The notes under the pieces were generated by a model. The model had not been told where the DNA came from. It was given only the letters and a program-made list of their open reading frames with translations, and ran no database searches. Of a stretch of 25,544 bases of DNA, positions 15,315 to 22,942 are shown one piece after another. The first letter of the stretch is position 1. Every line of letters begins with the position of its first letter. Position numbers and translations under genes: made by a program. Where the stretch lies: contig CAYRMV010000034.1 in assembly GCA_964425255.1 (NCBI GenBank), forward strand, positions 1 through 25,544, written 5' to 3'. The DNA is from CAYRMV01 sp964425255 (lineage in GTDB: Bacteria > Bacteroidota > Bacteroidia > Flavobacteriales_D > Crocinitomicaceae).

Positions 15315-17327
15315 TCAACGTAGTAAATGAATTAACCCTTGTTTTTCAAACGTTAAACCTCCTGCTGTGGTTGCCACGATTGAGTAAAAATATACACCTT
15401 CTGGCATTTTATTTCCTTCTTTGTCTTCTCCATTCCACTGAAAATTGGGAATATCAAATTCGTTAATCACATTTCCCCAACGATTAACGATAATACAATT
15501 CATCGCTTGAATTCCTTGGGAGGATAACATCGAAAAATAATCATTCGTTCCATCGTTGTTTGGTGTAAAGACATTGGGTACATCTAACGAACACAAACCC
15601 GACAAATCAATCCATACGGAATCAACATTCGAAATACAAGACCCATTCATTGCCTGAACATAGTAATACATGGAAACTTGTGGCTGAACTGTGATCGTTT
15701 GCCCTGTTTCGTTTGTTGGTGACCACACAAAAAGACTGTTCGCTTGATCTGAACTAGCTGTGATGCTTGTACTTTCACCCGGACATAAAACCAATTGATC
15801 GATAACATCCACAATCGGATTCGGAATAGCCGTTAAAACAACTGTATCATACGCTACAGGACAGGTTCCTGCTTGTCCTCTTAAAATAATTTCTCCCGTA
15901 CTGGAAGTTGTGTGTGTTGTTCCAGTTACATTCGCAGGAAACCATGTGAAAACGGTTCCAGCTGCATTCGAACTTGCTGACAATGTTGTTTGAGCTCCGT
16001 CGCAAAAAGAAGTCGTTCCTGAGATCGTTACTTCCAAAGGCGGAGTTACTACAACTTCATGAGATTCAGAAACAACACAACCATTTGGCGAAGTTCCTGT
16101 AACAGTGTAGGTAGTCGTTTGCGTTGGCGTATCAAAAAGAATACCCGCTGTACCCGAAACAGGTTGCCATACGAAAGTCGTACCGTTTACGGAAGAAACT
16201 GCCGTTGCTTGAAATGTTTCACCCGAACACAAGGTACTCGCACTCGGAGTCAGTGTTATCACAGGAATGGGTTTTACAATTACTGGAACGGAAACTAAAT
16301 TGGATTGACAACCTTCGGGAGTGACACCAAGTACGGTATACACTTGCGAAGTAGCTGGATTAACCGTTATTTCGTTTGCTACCGTTGCACCTGGATTCCA
16401 TGTATAAGTTAGATTGGTTTGCGTTGAAGTAGCTGTTAAAGTGGTTGATTCGTTTGCACAAATCGTAACCGATGGCGAGGCTGTAATCACAGGAGAAGGA
16501 ATGGCTGAAACAACAATTTCATCCGTTGCATAGCAAATTGGCCCGAATGAAATATCGTCTAACATGAAATCATTTCCTGAATTGGCTGTATTTTGATTCA
16601 CAATACAAATTTGTGCGGATGTATTTACGCCTGAATTCCAAACTTGGAAAAATTGGTTCCAAGAACATCCAGTTGTTGGCGGAGAAAAGACAGAACCTAA
16701 AATCCCTCCATTGATCGAAAATTGCAATTGAGCTACATTGGCATTCGTGATTGCCGAAGCTGCCCAAACACTAAACGAATAATCTGTATTGGACTGAACA
16801 GGAACATTTTGACACCAAACATTGGTATTCGGTGTTCCAGAGCCATTGACAACCATCATTTGTGTTCCATTCGGTGTGTGATCTTGACAAACATTGAAAT
16901 TGGTATGAACCAAATTTGGTGAAGTTGTAATTGCGTATGTACCCTCATTACTTAACTGACCGTATGTTCCTCCTGTACCCACAATATAATCAGTCGAAAA
17001 TCCAGAATTTCCCAATTCAAAATCACCGTTAACAATTAAATTCGTCCCAATCTGACCGACAGTTACAGAATAAGTTCCTGCTTGTGAAACTTGGCGTGTT
17101 TGGTTCACACTTCCATTATCCCATTGATAAGAGGTGTAACCGGGTCCAGCGTTTAACAAGAGTCCAACACCCTGACAAATCGTAGTGTCATTTCCTAATC
17201 CAAAATTGGGAAACAAACCTGCACACTGTGCAAACAAAGAGTGAGATGATAACAAGACTATACTTGCGAAAATCCAACGAAGGCATTTCATACTTGAAGT
17301 TTTATTTTTTTGTAGACGTAGTTTCAT
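15315..17327 (-). CDS. Secreted multidomain protein with type B T9SS sorting domain
   Basis: A 670-residue exported protein. The signal peptide is MKCLRWIFASIVLLSSHSLF; an ATG 12 codons upstream (17327) is kept as start, but the ATG at 17291 is the better signal-peptide start. After an Ig-like stretch (LGNDTTICQGVGLLLNAG) comes a galactose-binding-like module at 96-265 (VNGDFELGNSGF through FMLDDISFGPIC), then four or five Ig/PKD-like repeats with P-x-P-V-I-x-x-x-x-S-x-x-x-C spacing. The type B sorting domain follows (NVFTPNNDGTNDYF, IIVNRWGNVINEF, FQWNGEDKEGNKMPEGVYFYSI, IHLLR). The product should pass through the type IX system to the cell surface. The module recurs in the protein at 22943, including a 69-bp identical tract. 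No SprF gene is adjacent. Ligand unknown. Confidence 0.87.
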   Translation of the reverse strand: MKLRLQKNKTSSMKCLRWIFASIVLLSSHSLFAQCAGLFPNFGLGNDTTICQGVGLLLNAGPGYTSYQWDNGSVNQTRQVSQAGTYSVTVGQIGTNLIVNGDFELGNSGFSTDYIVGTGGTYGQLSNEGTYAITTSPNLVHTNFNVCQDHTPNGTQMMVVNGSGTPNTNVWCQNVPVQSNTDYSFSVWAASAITNANVAQLQFSINGGILGSVFSPPTTGCSWNQFFQVWNSGVNTSAQICIVNQNTANSGNDFMLDDISFGPICYATDEIVVSAIPSPVITASPSVTICANESTTLTATSTQTNLTYTWNPGATVANEITVNPATSQVYTVLGVTPEGCQSNLVSVPVIVKPIPVITLTPSASTLCSGETFQATAVSSVNGTTFVWQPVSGTAGILFDTPTQTTTYTVTGTSPNGCVVSESHEVVVTPPLEVTISGTTSFCDGAQTTLSASSNAAGTVFTWFPANVTGTTHTTSSTGEIILRGQAGTCPVAYDTVVLTAIPNPIVDVIDQLVLCPGESTSITASSDQANSLFVWSPTNETGQTITVQPQVSMYYYVQAMNGSCISNVDSVWIDLSGLCSLDVPNVFTPNNDGTNDYFSMLSSQGIQAMNCIIVNRWGNVINEFDIPNFQWNGEDKEGNKMPEGVYFYSIVATTAGGLTFEKQGLIHLLR
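16535..17042 (-). repeat. Shared galactose-binding-like module, copy 1
   Basis: Codes for residues 96-265 of the 670-residue protein. It matches 24497-25008 over its whole length at protein level (NGDFE-x-GN-x-GF, YAITTSPNL-x-HTNF, MMVVNGSGTPNTNVWCQNV, FFQVWNSG, QICIVNQNT). Confidence 0.85.
16779..16847. repeat. 69-bp exact direct repeat, copy 1
   Basis: The 69 bases are identical to 24743-24811 in the same orientation. It lies inside the shared module and covers the GSGTPNTNVWCQNVPVQSNT codons. Confidence 0.85.
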
Positions 17328-17358
17328 TCGATAAAGTAACGGGACAAATACAAGACAA

Positions 17359-17390
17359 AAGAAGGGATGACTACTACTTCACCCCTTCTT
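17359..17390 (-). terminator. Terminator after the 1020-residue type A protein gene
   Basis: On the minus strand AAGAAGGG pairs with CCCTTCTT, extended inward by TGA/TCA past one mismatch, and is followed by a short T run (TTTTGTC). It lies in the 86-bp gap before the next gene. Confidence 0.7.
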
Positions 17391-17413
17391 GCATTGAAGT
17401 TTATTTTTCTGGA

Positions 17414-20400
17414 TTAGTTCACAGACAATTTTAAACTAATTGCTCTGTCATTTGAACTTACTTTTACTAAATAAATTCCTTTTTCCCAGTTCAACACTGA
17501 TAAAGAAGTTTCCATCCCGTTTGCGGAAACAGATTCAATCAATTGACCAGAGATACTGTACACTTGAATAGTTCCATTTTCCATTGGAGGGTAAGAAATT
17601 TTCACTTGATTGTTCGCTGGATTTGGATACATACTTACCCCTTCCAACACCATTTCGTTTAATGAAGCAGTATTGATTAAGGTTACCGTTTTGATCACTT
17701 CAATTTCTCCACAATCGTTGGATAAAGTTGCGGTAACCGTAAATGTTCCATCTTCGTCGTATGTATGTGATATTGTTGCTGGTGCATTTGTATAAGTTGT
17801 TCCATCACCCATTTCCCAAGTAATTTCACTTGCGTTAGCCACTTGAGCTAAAGAAGCAGTGATCGTTGGATACAATCCTTGCACAAAAATACTTGTTGCA
17901 GATGGTGCTTCTTCAAAAATTACGGTTGCCGATCCAAGTCCTACACAGTTGTTTGTATCTAACACTTGTACCGAATAAGTTCCTGTTTCAGTAACATCCA
18001 AAGTTTGTGTTACTACATTAGAATTAGACCAAATGTAAGTGGCAGATGGATTTCCTGCATCTAACGTCACTGTTTCACCTTCACACGTAATGATTGTTCC
18101 ACCTAATGCAACCACTGGATTGGTATTCGTAATTTCGATTGTTTCGATCATTTTTTGACATGTTCCGTCTGGATTTTTCGTCAACCACACATCGTATGTT
18201 CCTGGTAATAATCCTTCAAAAACAGGTGAAAACTGCCAGTTTGCAGGAGAAACGCCTTCTTGTACAACAGCATATTGCAAAGCACCTGTAGACAATTTAA
18301 AATCTGCTACTTGATGTCTCAATGCATCACCACCAGTTTGAGCACTGAAATAATGTTTCCAGTTAGAAACGTCAGCATCTTTGAAAGCTTGTGGCATTTG
18401 GATATTTTGGAAAATGGTTGTTCCACCAACTGTCAAACTCGCAATTCCATCTGGATTAATGTTGAATACCACTGGAACATCCAATTGATTTTTCCATGCT
18501 GTATTTGGCGAAAATGCCAATGTGGTAGCAGCTCCTGGATCGATGTTTCCAGCTGTTCCATATCCATACGTTAAGTAAATACCTGGTTGGTTGGGTGAAT
18601 TAGCAGCTGCATCAAATGCCAATCGCAATTTATTTCCATTTCCATTGTGCAATGATCCTGTATTGTTGAATGCATCAGCAAACGAATAAGCTAAACCATC
18701 AGCACCACCCGTTCCGAAAGTGTTAATCGGTAAGTCCGTAGAAATCTTAAATTCAACCGTCATGGAGTTATTTGGAGCTGGAACAAAACTTGGAAGTGTA
18801 ATTGTTGCTGATCCGTTTGCACTTGTTTGGGAAGCTGTCAACTGTAATTTTCCATTCACCAATTGTCCTTGACCTGTGAAAGTCAAACCAGCATTATTCG
18901 TAGGATCTGAAAATGAGTTTTCATAAACAATATTCTCTTCTCGTTGACCAAAAATTTGACTCAAAGTAACAACACCCCCTAAATTTGTACAATTGTAGTT
19001 TTCAACATCCACGTTTGCACCAAATCCAACAGGAATCGATACTAAAACAGAGTCAAGTTCATCTGCACAGTTGTTACTTCTGATTTGATAAAAGAAAGCA
19101 TAAACGCTGTCTTCTGTTGGGATAAATGTATAAACTGGATTTACGTTCCAATCTTGTGCAACTGTTGTTCCATCTGGACCTAAGAAACGGTATTCCCAAT
19201 CAGCACCTCCAGCTAAGTTGGAAGGATTGGTTGAAATTGTTAATGTTACCAATGAATTTGGTTCACAAATTTCCGTTGGATTAACGGTCATTTCTGGTCT
19301 AGCTTTACTCAAAGGATAAATCGAAGAAGTTGCTGTAGCTGTACATCCAGCGGCATTTGTACCTGTAACGGTGTACATGGTTGTATTTGTTGGGTTTGCA
19401 GTAACTGAAGCAGTGTTATTTGCAGAAAGCCCCGTAGAAGGTGACCAAGCGTACGTTGCTGCTCCTGTAGCAGTGATTACAACATTGGACCCCGAACAAA
19501 AAGCAACCTCATCAACATCAACAGTAACAACAGGATTTGCATTTGCGATAACAGAGGCTTCTTCAGAAATGTCTTGTGAAGTCGCCGCAGCGCAAGTAAC
19601 AACAACTCGAACATTCATTGTTTCACTAATTTCTGTGGACAATGTTAAATCCGTTTCACCTGCAAAATCTATCCATGTTCCGGTTGTGTTGTATTGCCAT
19701 TGATAAGTCAGACCATCTAAGTAATCGAGATCATCAATGGAAAAGTTGACAACATCGCCAACGCAAACATCATCATCACTTGCCAAAGTAGTCGTGTGAG
19801 TTAATGTAGCACCACAAGTACTTGCAGGAGTATGTTCAAATTGTGTTTGCGGTACAGACCCAAAACGTCCACTTGCCGTGGGAGGTGAATTTGGATCAGG
19901 ATTATTCGAATCACTGTAGTAATACATTGAACGATTCGCTCCTGTTGTATGATTTCTCCATGTTATACTTGAATAACCAGCTGTATTTTCATCAACTCCT
20001 ACCACTAGATTGCTTGTTCCATCGTATGGAAACGGTGTATCTAGTGTAATTTCTAGCCAAGAATCTCCAGCAGGCGCAACAATGTTCCCAGAAAACACTT
20101 GTGTTAATCCAGTCAGTGGAATCCAGTTCGTAGTTGAACCAAAATTTCCTTGTGTCGTGTTCCCCATGTATAAGGTCCAACTGGTTGAATTCGCTAAATT
20201 TCCGGATACATAATAGTAACGGATTTTGGTAATTAAAGAGGGTTGTCCTTGAACAACGGGATTGATATCAGACGCCAAATAAATAGATTGGCTATATGTA
20301 TACCCATATAAACCATAAATTGGCAGCTGAGTCGTATTACCTGTACCTGTAGCTAAAGAAGTAGTGACAGTTTGGGACTCCGCGAAGTTAGCGAAAGCGG

Positions 20401-20476
20401 AGCCCAGAACCATCAAACCAATTTTCAGCAGATTTTTGCTTCTGCGTGTCTTGTTTTGCATGTTCATTTTTTTCAT
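17414..20476 (-). CDS. Secreted L-type-lectin-like protein with type A T9SS sorting domain
   Basis: A 1020-residue exported protein. The N-terminus (MKKMNMQNKTRRSKNLL, then IGLMVLGSAFANFAESQ) is a signal peptide with a long basic n-region. Residues about 36-215 are a beta-rich domain (IRYYYVSGNLANSTSWTLYMG, SWLEITLDTPFPYDGTSNLV). Ig-like segments follow (AFCSGSNVVITATGAATYAW). Residues 515-731 look like an L-type lectin/concanavalin-A fold: FSDPTNNAGLTFTG, GGADGLAYSFAD, KLRLAFD, GIYLTYG, HYFSAQTGGDALRHQVADFKL. A PKD domain lies around Trp887 (WEMGDGTTY, HTYDEDGTFTVTATL). The end is a type A sorting domain (SMYPNPANNQVKI, VYSISGQLIESV, WEKGIYLVKV). Polysaccharide binding at the cell surface or in the medium is inference. 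Terminator downstream; 111 bp separate it from the regulator gene upstream. Confidence 0.85.
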   Translation of the reverse strand: MKKMNMQNKTRRSKNLLKIGLMVLGSAFANFAESQTVTTSLATGTGNTTQLPIYGLYGYTYSQSIYLASDINPVVQGQPSLITKIRYYYVSGNLANSTSWTLYMGNTTQGNFGSTTNWIPLTGLTQVFSGNIVAPAGDSWLEITLDTPFPYDGTSNLVVGVDENTAGYSSITWRNHTTGANRSMYYYSDSNNPDPNSPPTASGRFGSVPQTQFEHTPASTCGATLTHTTTLASDDDVCVGDVVNFSIDDLDYLDGLTYQWQYNTTGTWIDFAGETDLTLSTEISETMNVRVVVTCAAATSQDISEEASVIANANPVVTVDVDEVAFCSGSNVVITATGAATYAWSPSTGLSANNTASVTANPTNTTMYTVTGTNAAGCTATATSSIYPLSKARPEMTVNPTEICEPNSLVTLTISTNPSNLAGGADWEYRFLGPDGTTVAQDWNVNPVYTFIPTEDSVYAFFYQIRSNNCADELDSVLVSIPVGFGANVDVENYNCTNLGGVVTLSQIFGQREENIVYENSFSDPTNNAGLTFTGQGQLVNGKLQLTASQTSANGSATITLPSFVPAPNNSMTVEFKISTDLPINTFGTGGADGLAYSFADAFNNTGSLHNGNGNKLRLAFDAAANSPNQPGIYLTYGYGTAGNIDPGAATTLAFSPNTAWKNQLDVPVVFNINPDGIASLTVGGTTIFQNIQMPQAFKDADVSNWKHYFSAQTGGDALRHQVADFKLSTGALQYAVVQEGVSPANWQFSPVFEGLLPGTYDVWLTKNPDGTCQKMIETIEITNTNPVVALGGTIITCEGETVTLDAGNPSATYIWSNSNVVTQTLDVTETGTYSVQVLDTNNCVGLGSATVIFEEAPSATSIFVQGLYPTITASLAQVANASEITWEMGDGTTYTNAPATISHTYDEDGTFTVTATLSNDCGEIEVIKTVTLINTASLNEMVLEGVSMYPNPANNQVKISYPPMENGTIQVYSISGQLIESVSANGMETSLSVLNWEKGIYLVKVSSNDRAISLKLSVN

Positions 20477-20587
20477 AGTTATTGTGTTTGGCTAAGGTAG
20501 ACTAAACAAACACAAGAACACGAAAAAAGCGTGTGACAAAGGTGGGACAATTAACCTTTTGTTAAATAAAAGTGAAATAAAATCAGA

Positions 20588-22237
20588 TTACTTAATTTCT
20601 TTCACAAAATGAATCAAATCTTCTTGGGATTCAATTCCGACCTTTTTACGAAGACGCAAATTGGTTTTACGAACAGATTCAGGTGAAATGCCCAGTGTTT
20701 TAGCCATTTCGAAGTTGGAAAGGTTTAATTTGATTAAAGCTGCAAGTCGAATTTCAGCATTGGTTACATCGTTGTGGTTGGTTTGGAAATAAGCAAAAAA
20801 TCCAGGATGCATTTTTTCAAATAATTTTTTGAATTCAATCCAATCTTCTTCTGTCAAAAGAGTAAATTGTTGAAGATTTTCTAGCATCTTTTCTTTTTCC
20901 TCTTTGATTTTCAAGTCTTTATTCTCTTGGATAAAAGCAATCTCAGAACGCAAGGTATCAATTAAGTCGTTCTTTTGTCCCATGTTTGAAAGTAAACTTC
21001 TCATCTCTTTTTCGGTCGATTGAAGTTCTTTTTCAACTTGAAGCTTTTGTATTTGGAAAATTTCTAGTTCTTGTTTCTTTCTTTTTTGCATCTGACGTAT
21101 CACCAAAATTGCTGCAATAAGAATGGTAAGAAGAATTAAAAACAATGCAAGCAACTGAGCACTTCGCTTTTTTTCTTTTTCTTTTAATACAGATACTTCA
21201 GCTTGTCGCGCTTCAAAATCGATTTGAAATTCGGTGTTTTGAATATTGGTCAAACTATACACAAGATTGGAACTATCTTTTAACAGTGAAAATTTGCGGT
21301 AACTTTCTAATGCGCCTTTAAAATCACCCATGAATTCCTGGTATGCTGATTTTGTCCGATAAATAACACGTAAATGGGACAAATCTTTCCGCTCCATCGA
21401 ATTTGCCATTTCAGTAAATTGATCCATGTAGCGTTTTACCTCCTTAGGCTGATTTAATTCGATTTCCAATTCAATTAATAAACTTAAAGCATTAAACCAA
21501 CTTCCAAATTCATTGTTTTTTTTACTTCTTTCTAAATCAATCAAAATTAATTCCTTTGCTTTGGAATGGTTTTTCTCCAAAAAAAACAAATAGCCTAAAT
21601 TCCCGGATAAAATACCAATCCATGAATCGTGATTCTGTTTTTTAGCAAGTGTCAATGCTTTCTCCGTATAATTTCTGGACAATGAAATTTGTTTTAAATC
21701 ACGTGCAATCAAGCCAAGTGTGTTGAGAACACTAATTCTATCCGGATCCGAAATCATAGGGTGTTGCAGTGATTTTTTTAAATATTCTTCCGCTTTAGGA
21801 TAACGACGAAAGTGATAATAATTTAACCCTAAGTATTCGTAAAATTTGGGTGCAATTTTCAGATCCTTTCCCCAATTTTCGGGTATAACATGCAATGTTT
21901 TGTAAAAATAAAAATAGGCTTTTTCAAATTCTTTTTCATCTTGAACTTTCCAACCTACGTAAGCTAAAACCTCAGGTAATTGCTGTCGATTTTCGTCCAA
22001 AGCTTTTTGCGCTACTCTTTCTAGAAACTGAATCCACTCTTCTTTGGAAGCAAAATCACTTTTTCGAAAATCATCTTTCGAGTCAAGTACATTTTGTGTA
22101 AAATTTCCTCTTTTTCTAGTTAGCTCATTGAAAGCTTCATCAGCCGATTTCGCTTGTCCAAATGCTAGAGAATTGAAAATAAAAAAGAAAAAAAGAACAT
22201 GAGTAAGCTTGTAAAATGTGCATTTATTTCTAGACAT
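20588..22237 (-). CDS. Membrane-bound TPR regulator with C-terminal LuxR-type HTH
   Basis: A 549-residue protein with the layout common in Bacteroidota: signal peptide (THVLFFFFIFNSLAFGQ), periplasmic TPR region at about 60-340 (EKAYFYFYKTLHVIPENW, YPKAEEYLKKSLQHP, LSRNYTEKALTLAKKQ, GALESYRKFSLLKD), one membrane segment at about 360-382 (LLALFLILLTILIAAILVI), a cytoplasmic coiled coil to about 460, and a LuxR-type HTH at the end (LTNAEIRLAALIKLNLSNFE-like region, then MAKTLGISPESVRKTNLRLRKKVGI). Such proteins are thought to couple envelope signals directly to DNA binding. The target is unknown; the type A lectin-like gene directly downstream and the small secreted protein 33 bp upstream are the natural candidates. 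It probably shares a transcript with the upstream gene. Confidence 0.85.
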   Translation of the reverse strand: MSRNKCTFYKLTHVLFFFFIFNSLAFGQAKSADEAFNELTRKRGNFTQNVLDSKDDFRKSDFASKEEWIQFLERVAQKALDENRQQLPEVLAYVGWKVQDEKEFEKAYFYFYKTLHVIPENWGKDLKIAPKFYEYLGLNYYHFRRYPKAEEYLKKSLQHPMISDPDRISVLNTLGLIARDLKQISLSRNYTEKALTLAKKQNHDSWIGILSGNLGYLFFLEKNHSKAKELILIDLERSKKNNEFGSWFNALSLLIELEIELNQPKEVKRYMDQFTEMANSMERKDLSHLRVIYRTKSAYQEFMGDFKGALESYRKFSLLKDSSNLVYSLTNIQNTEFQIDFEARQAEVSVLKEKEKKRSAQLLALFLILLTILIAAILVIRQMQKRKKQELEIFQIQKLQVEKELQSTEKEMRSLLSNMGQKNDLIDTLRSEIAFIQENKDLKIKEEKEKMLENLQQFTLLTEEDWIEFKKLFEKMHPGFFAYFQTNHNDVTNAEIRLAALIKLNLSNFEMAKTLGISPESVRKTNLRLRKKVGIESQEDLIHFVKEIK

Positions 22238-22270
22238 AGTGTTTATATTTTTCGAAGCGACGAAAACAAT

Positions 22271-22795
22271 CTAAAGTTTATCAACTTCCTCTTGGAGCTC
22301 GTTATCTATTAACATAAAACCATGTTTTTTGGCGAATTTCGTTTGTTCCGTTTGAAATTGTTCGTCTATTTTAGCTTCATTGTCTGTGATTCGTGTTAAT
22401 ATTTCATCAAACTCAACTTGTGTTTCTTCTGTCATGCCATTGGGATCATAAATTATTTGAATAATTCTCCTGTAATCTTGATCAATCGTCTTTTCATAAA
22501 AACGGAACAATGTCATTGCAGCCATTTTTAAATCCGAATCCTTTTCCAAAGGTTGCAATTTTTCCAATTCTGAAATGCTTGCTTTTGTAGTTTTTAACAT
22601 GTCCTCAAAATAGATATTTGCCGAATTTTGTGTCGCTTCTTCACTGGAAACATGTAAGTTAAACTCGATCATCTTGGCAATAATTCTTGATTGTAAATCA
22701 ACAACATAATCGTTGTAGTCTATTGCTGTTTTGGGATTCTGAGAAAAAACAATTCCAGATAAGGAAACAAACAAGAAAGAAAAAAATAATTTCAT
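22271..22795 (-). CDS. Small secreted protein, resembling the LIC11966-type surface family
   Basis: A 174-residue helical protein behind a clear signal peptide (MKLFFSFLFVSLSGIVFSQ). I chose the ATG at 22795; a GTG one codon earlier is less likely. The mature part has the pattern YNDYVVDLQSRIIAKMIEF, MAAMTLFRFYEKTIDQDYRRII and a FAKKHGFML end, which recalls proteins named LIC11966 family surface protein; this match is from memory and only moderately certain. No lipobox cysteine is visible after the signal peptide, so it is likely periplasmic or released. Its stop is 33 bp from the start of the TPR/HTH regulator gene on the same strand, suggesting an operon and possibly a role in that regulator's sensing. 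Function unknown. Confidence 0.7.
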   Translation of the reverse strand: MKLFFSFLFVSLSGIVFSQNPKTAIDYNDYVVDLQSRIIAKMIEFNLHVSSEEATQNSANIYFEDMLKTTKASISELEKLQPLEKDSDLKMAAMTLFRFYEKTIDQDYRRIIQIIYDPNGMTEETQVEFDEILTRITDNEAKIDEQFQTEQTKFAKKHGFMLIDNELQEEVDKL

Positions 22796-22942
22796 CACTA
22801 AAAAATTTGTATTAAAATAAGCTAATTTGAGTTCTATTTATGTGTTCAAAAAGAGAAAACTTGGTAAACAGAAAAATCACACAGAGACCAAATATCAACT
22901 TATTATTGAATAAAACCAACTTTTTACGAATAAATTAATTCA

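Noticed and set aside
20518..20535. Short inverted repeat CACG/CGTG with a T-rich loop between the regulator and lectin-like genes
   Set aside because: The stem is only 5 bp and the T run sits in the loop rather than after the stem, so I do not call a terminator.
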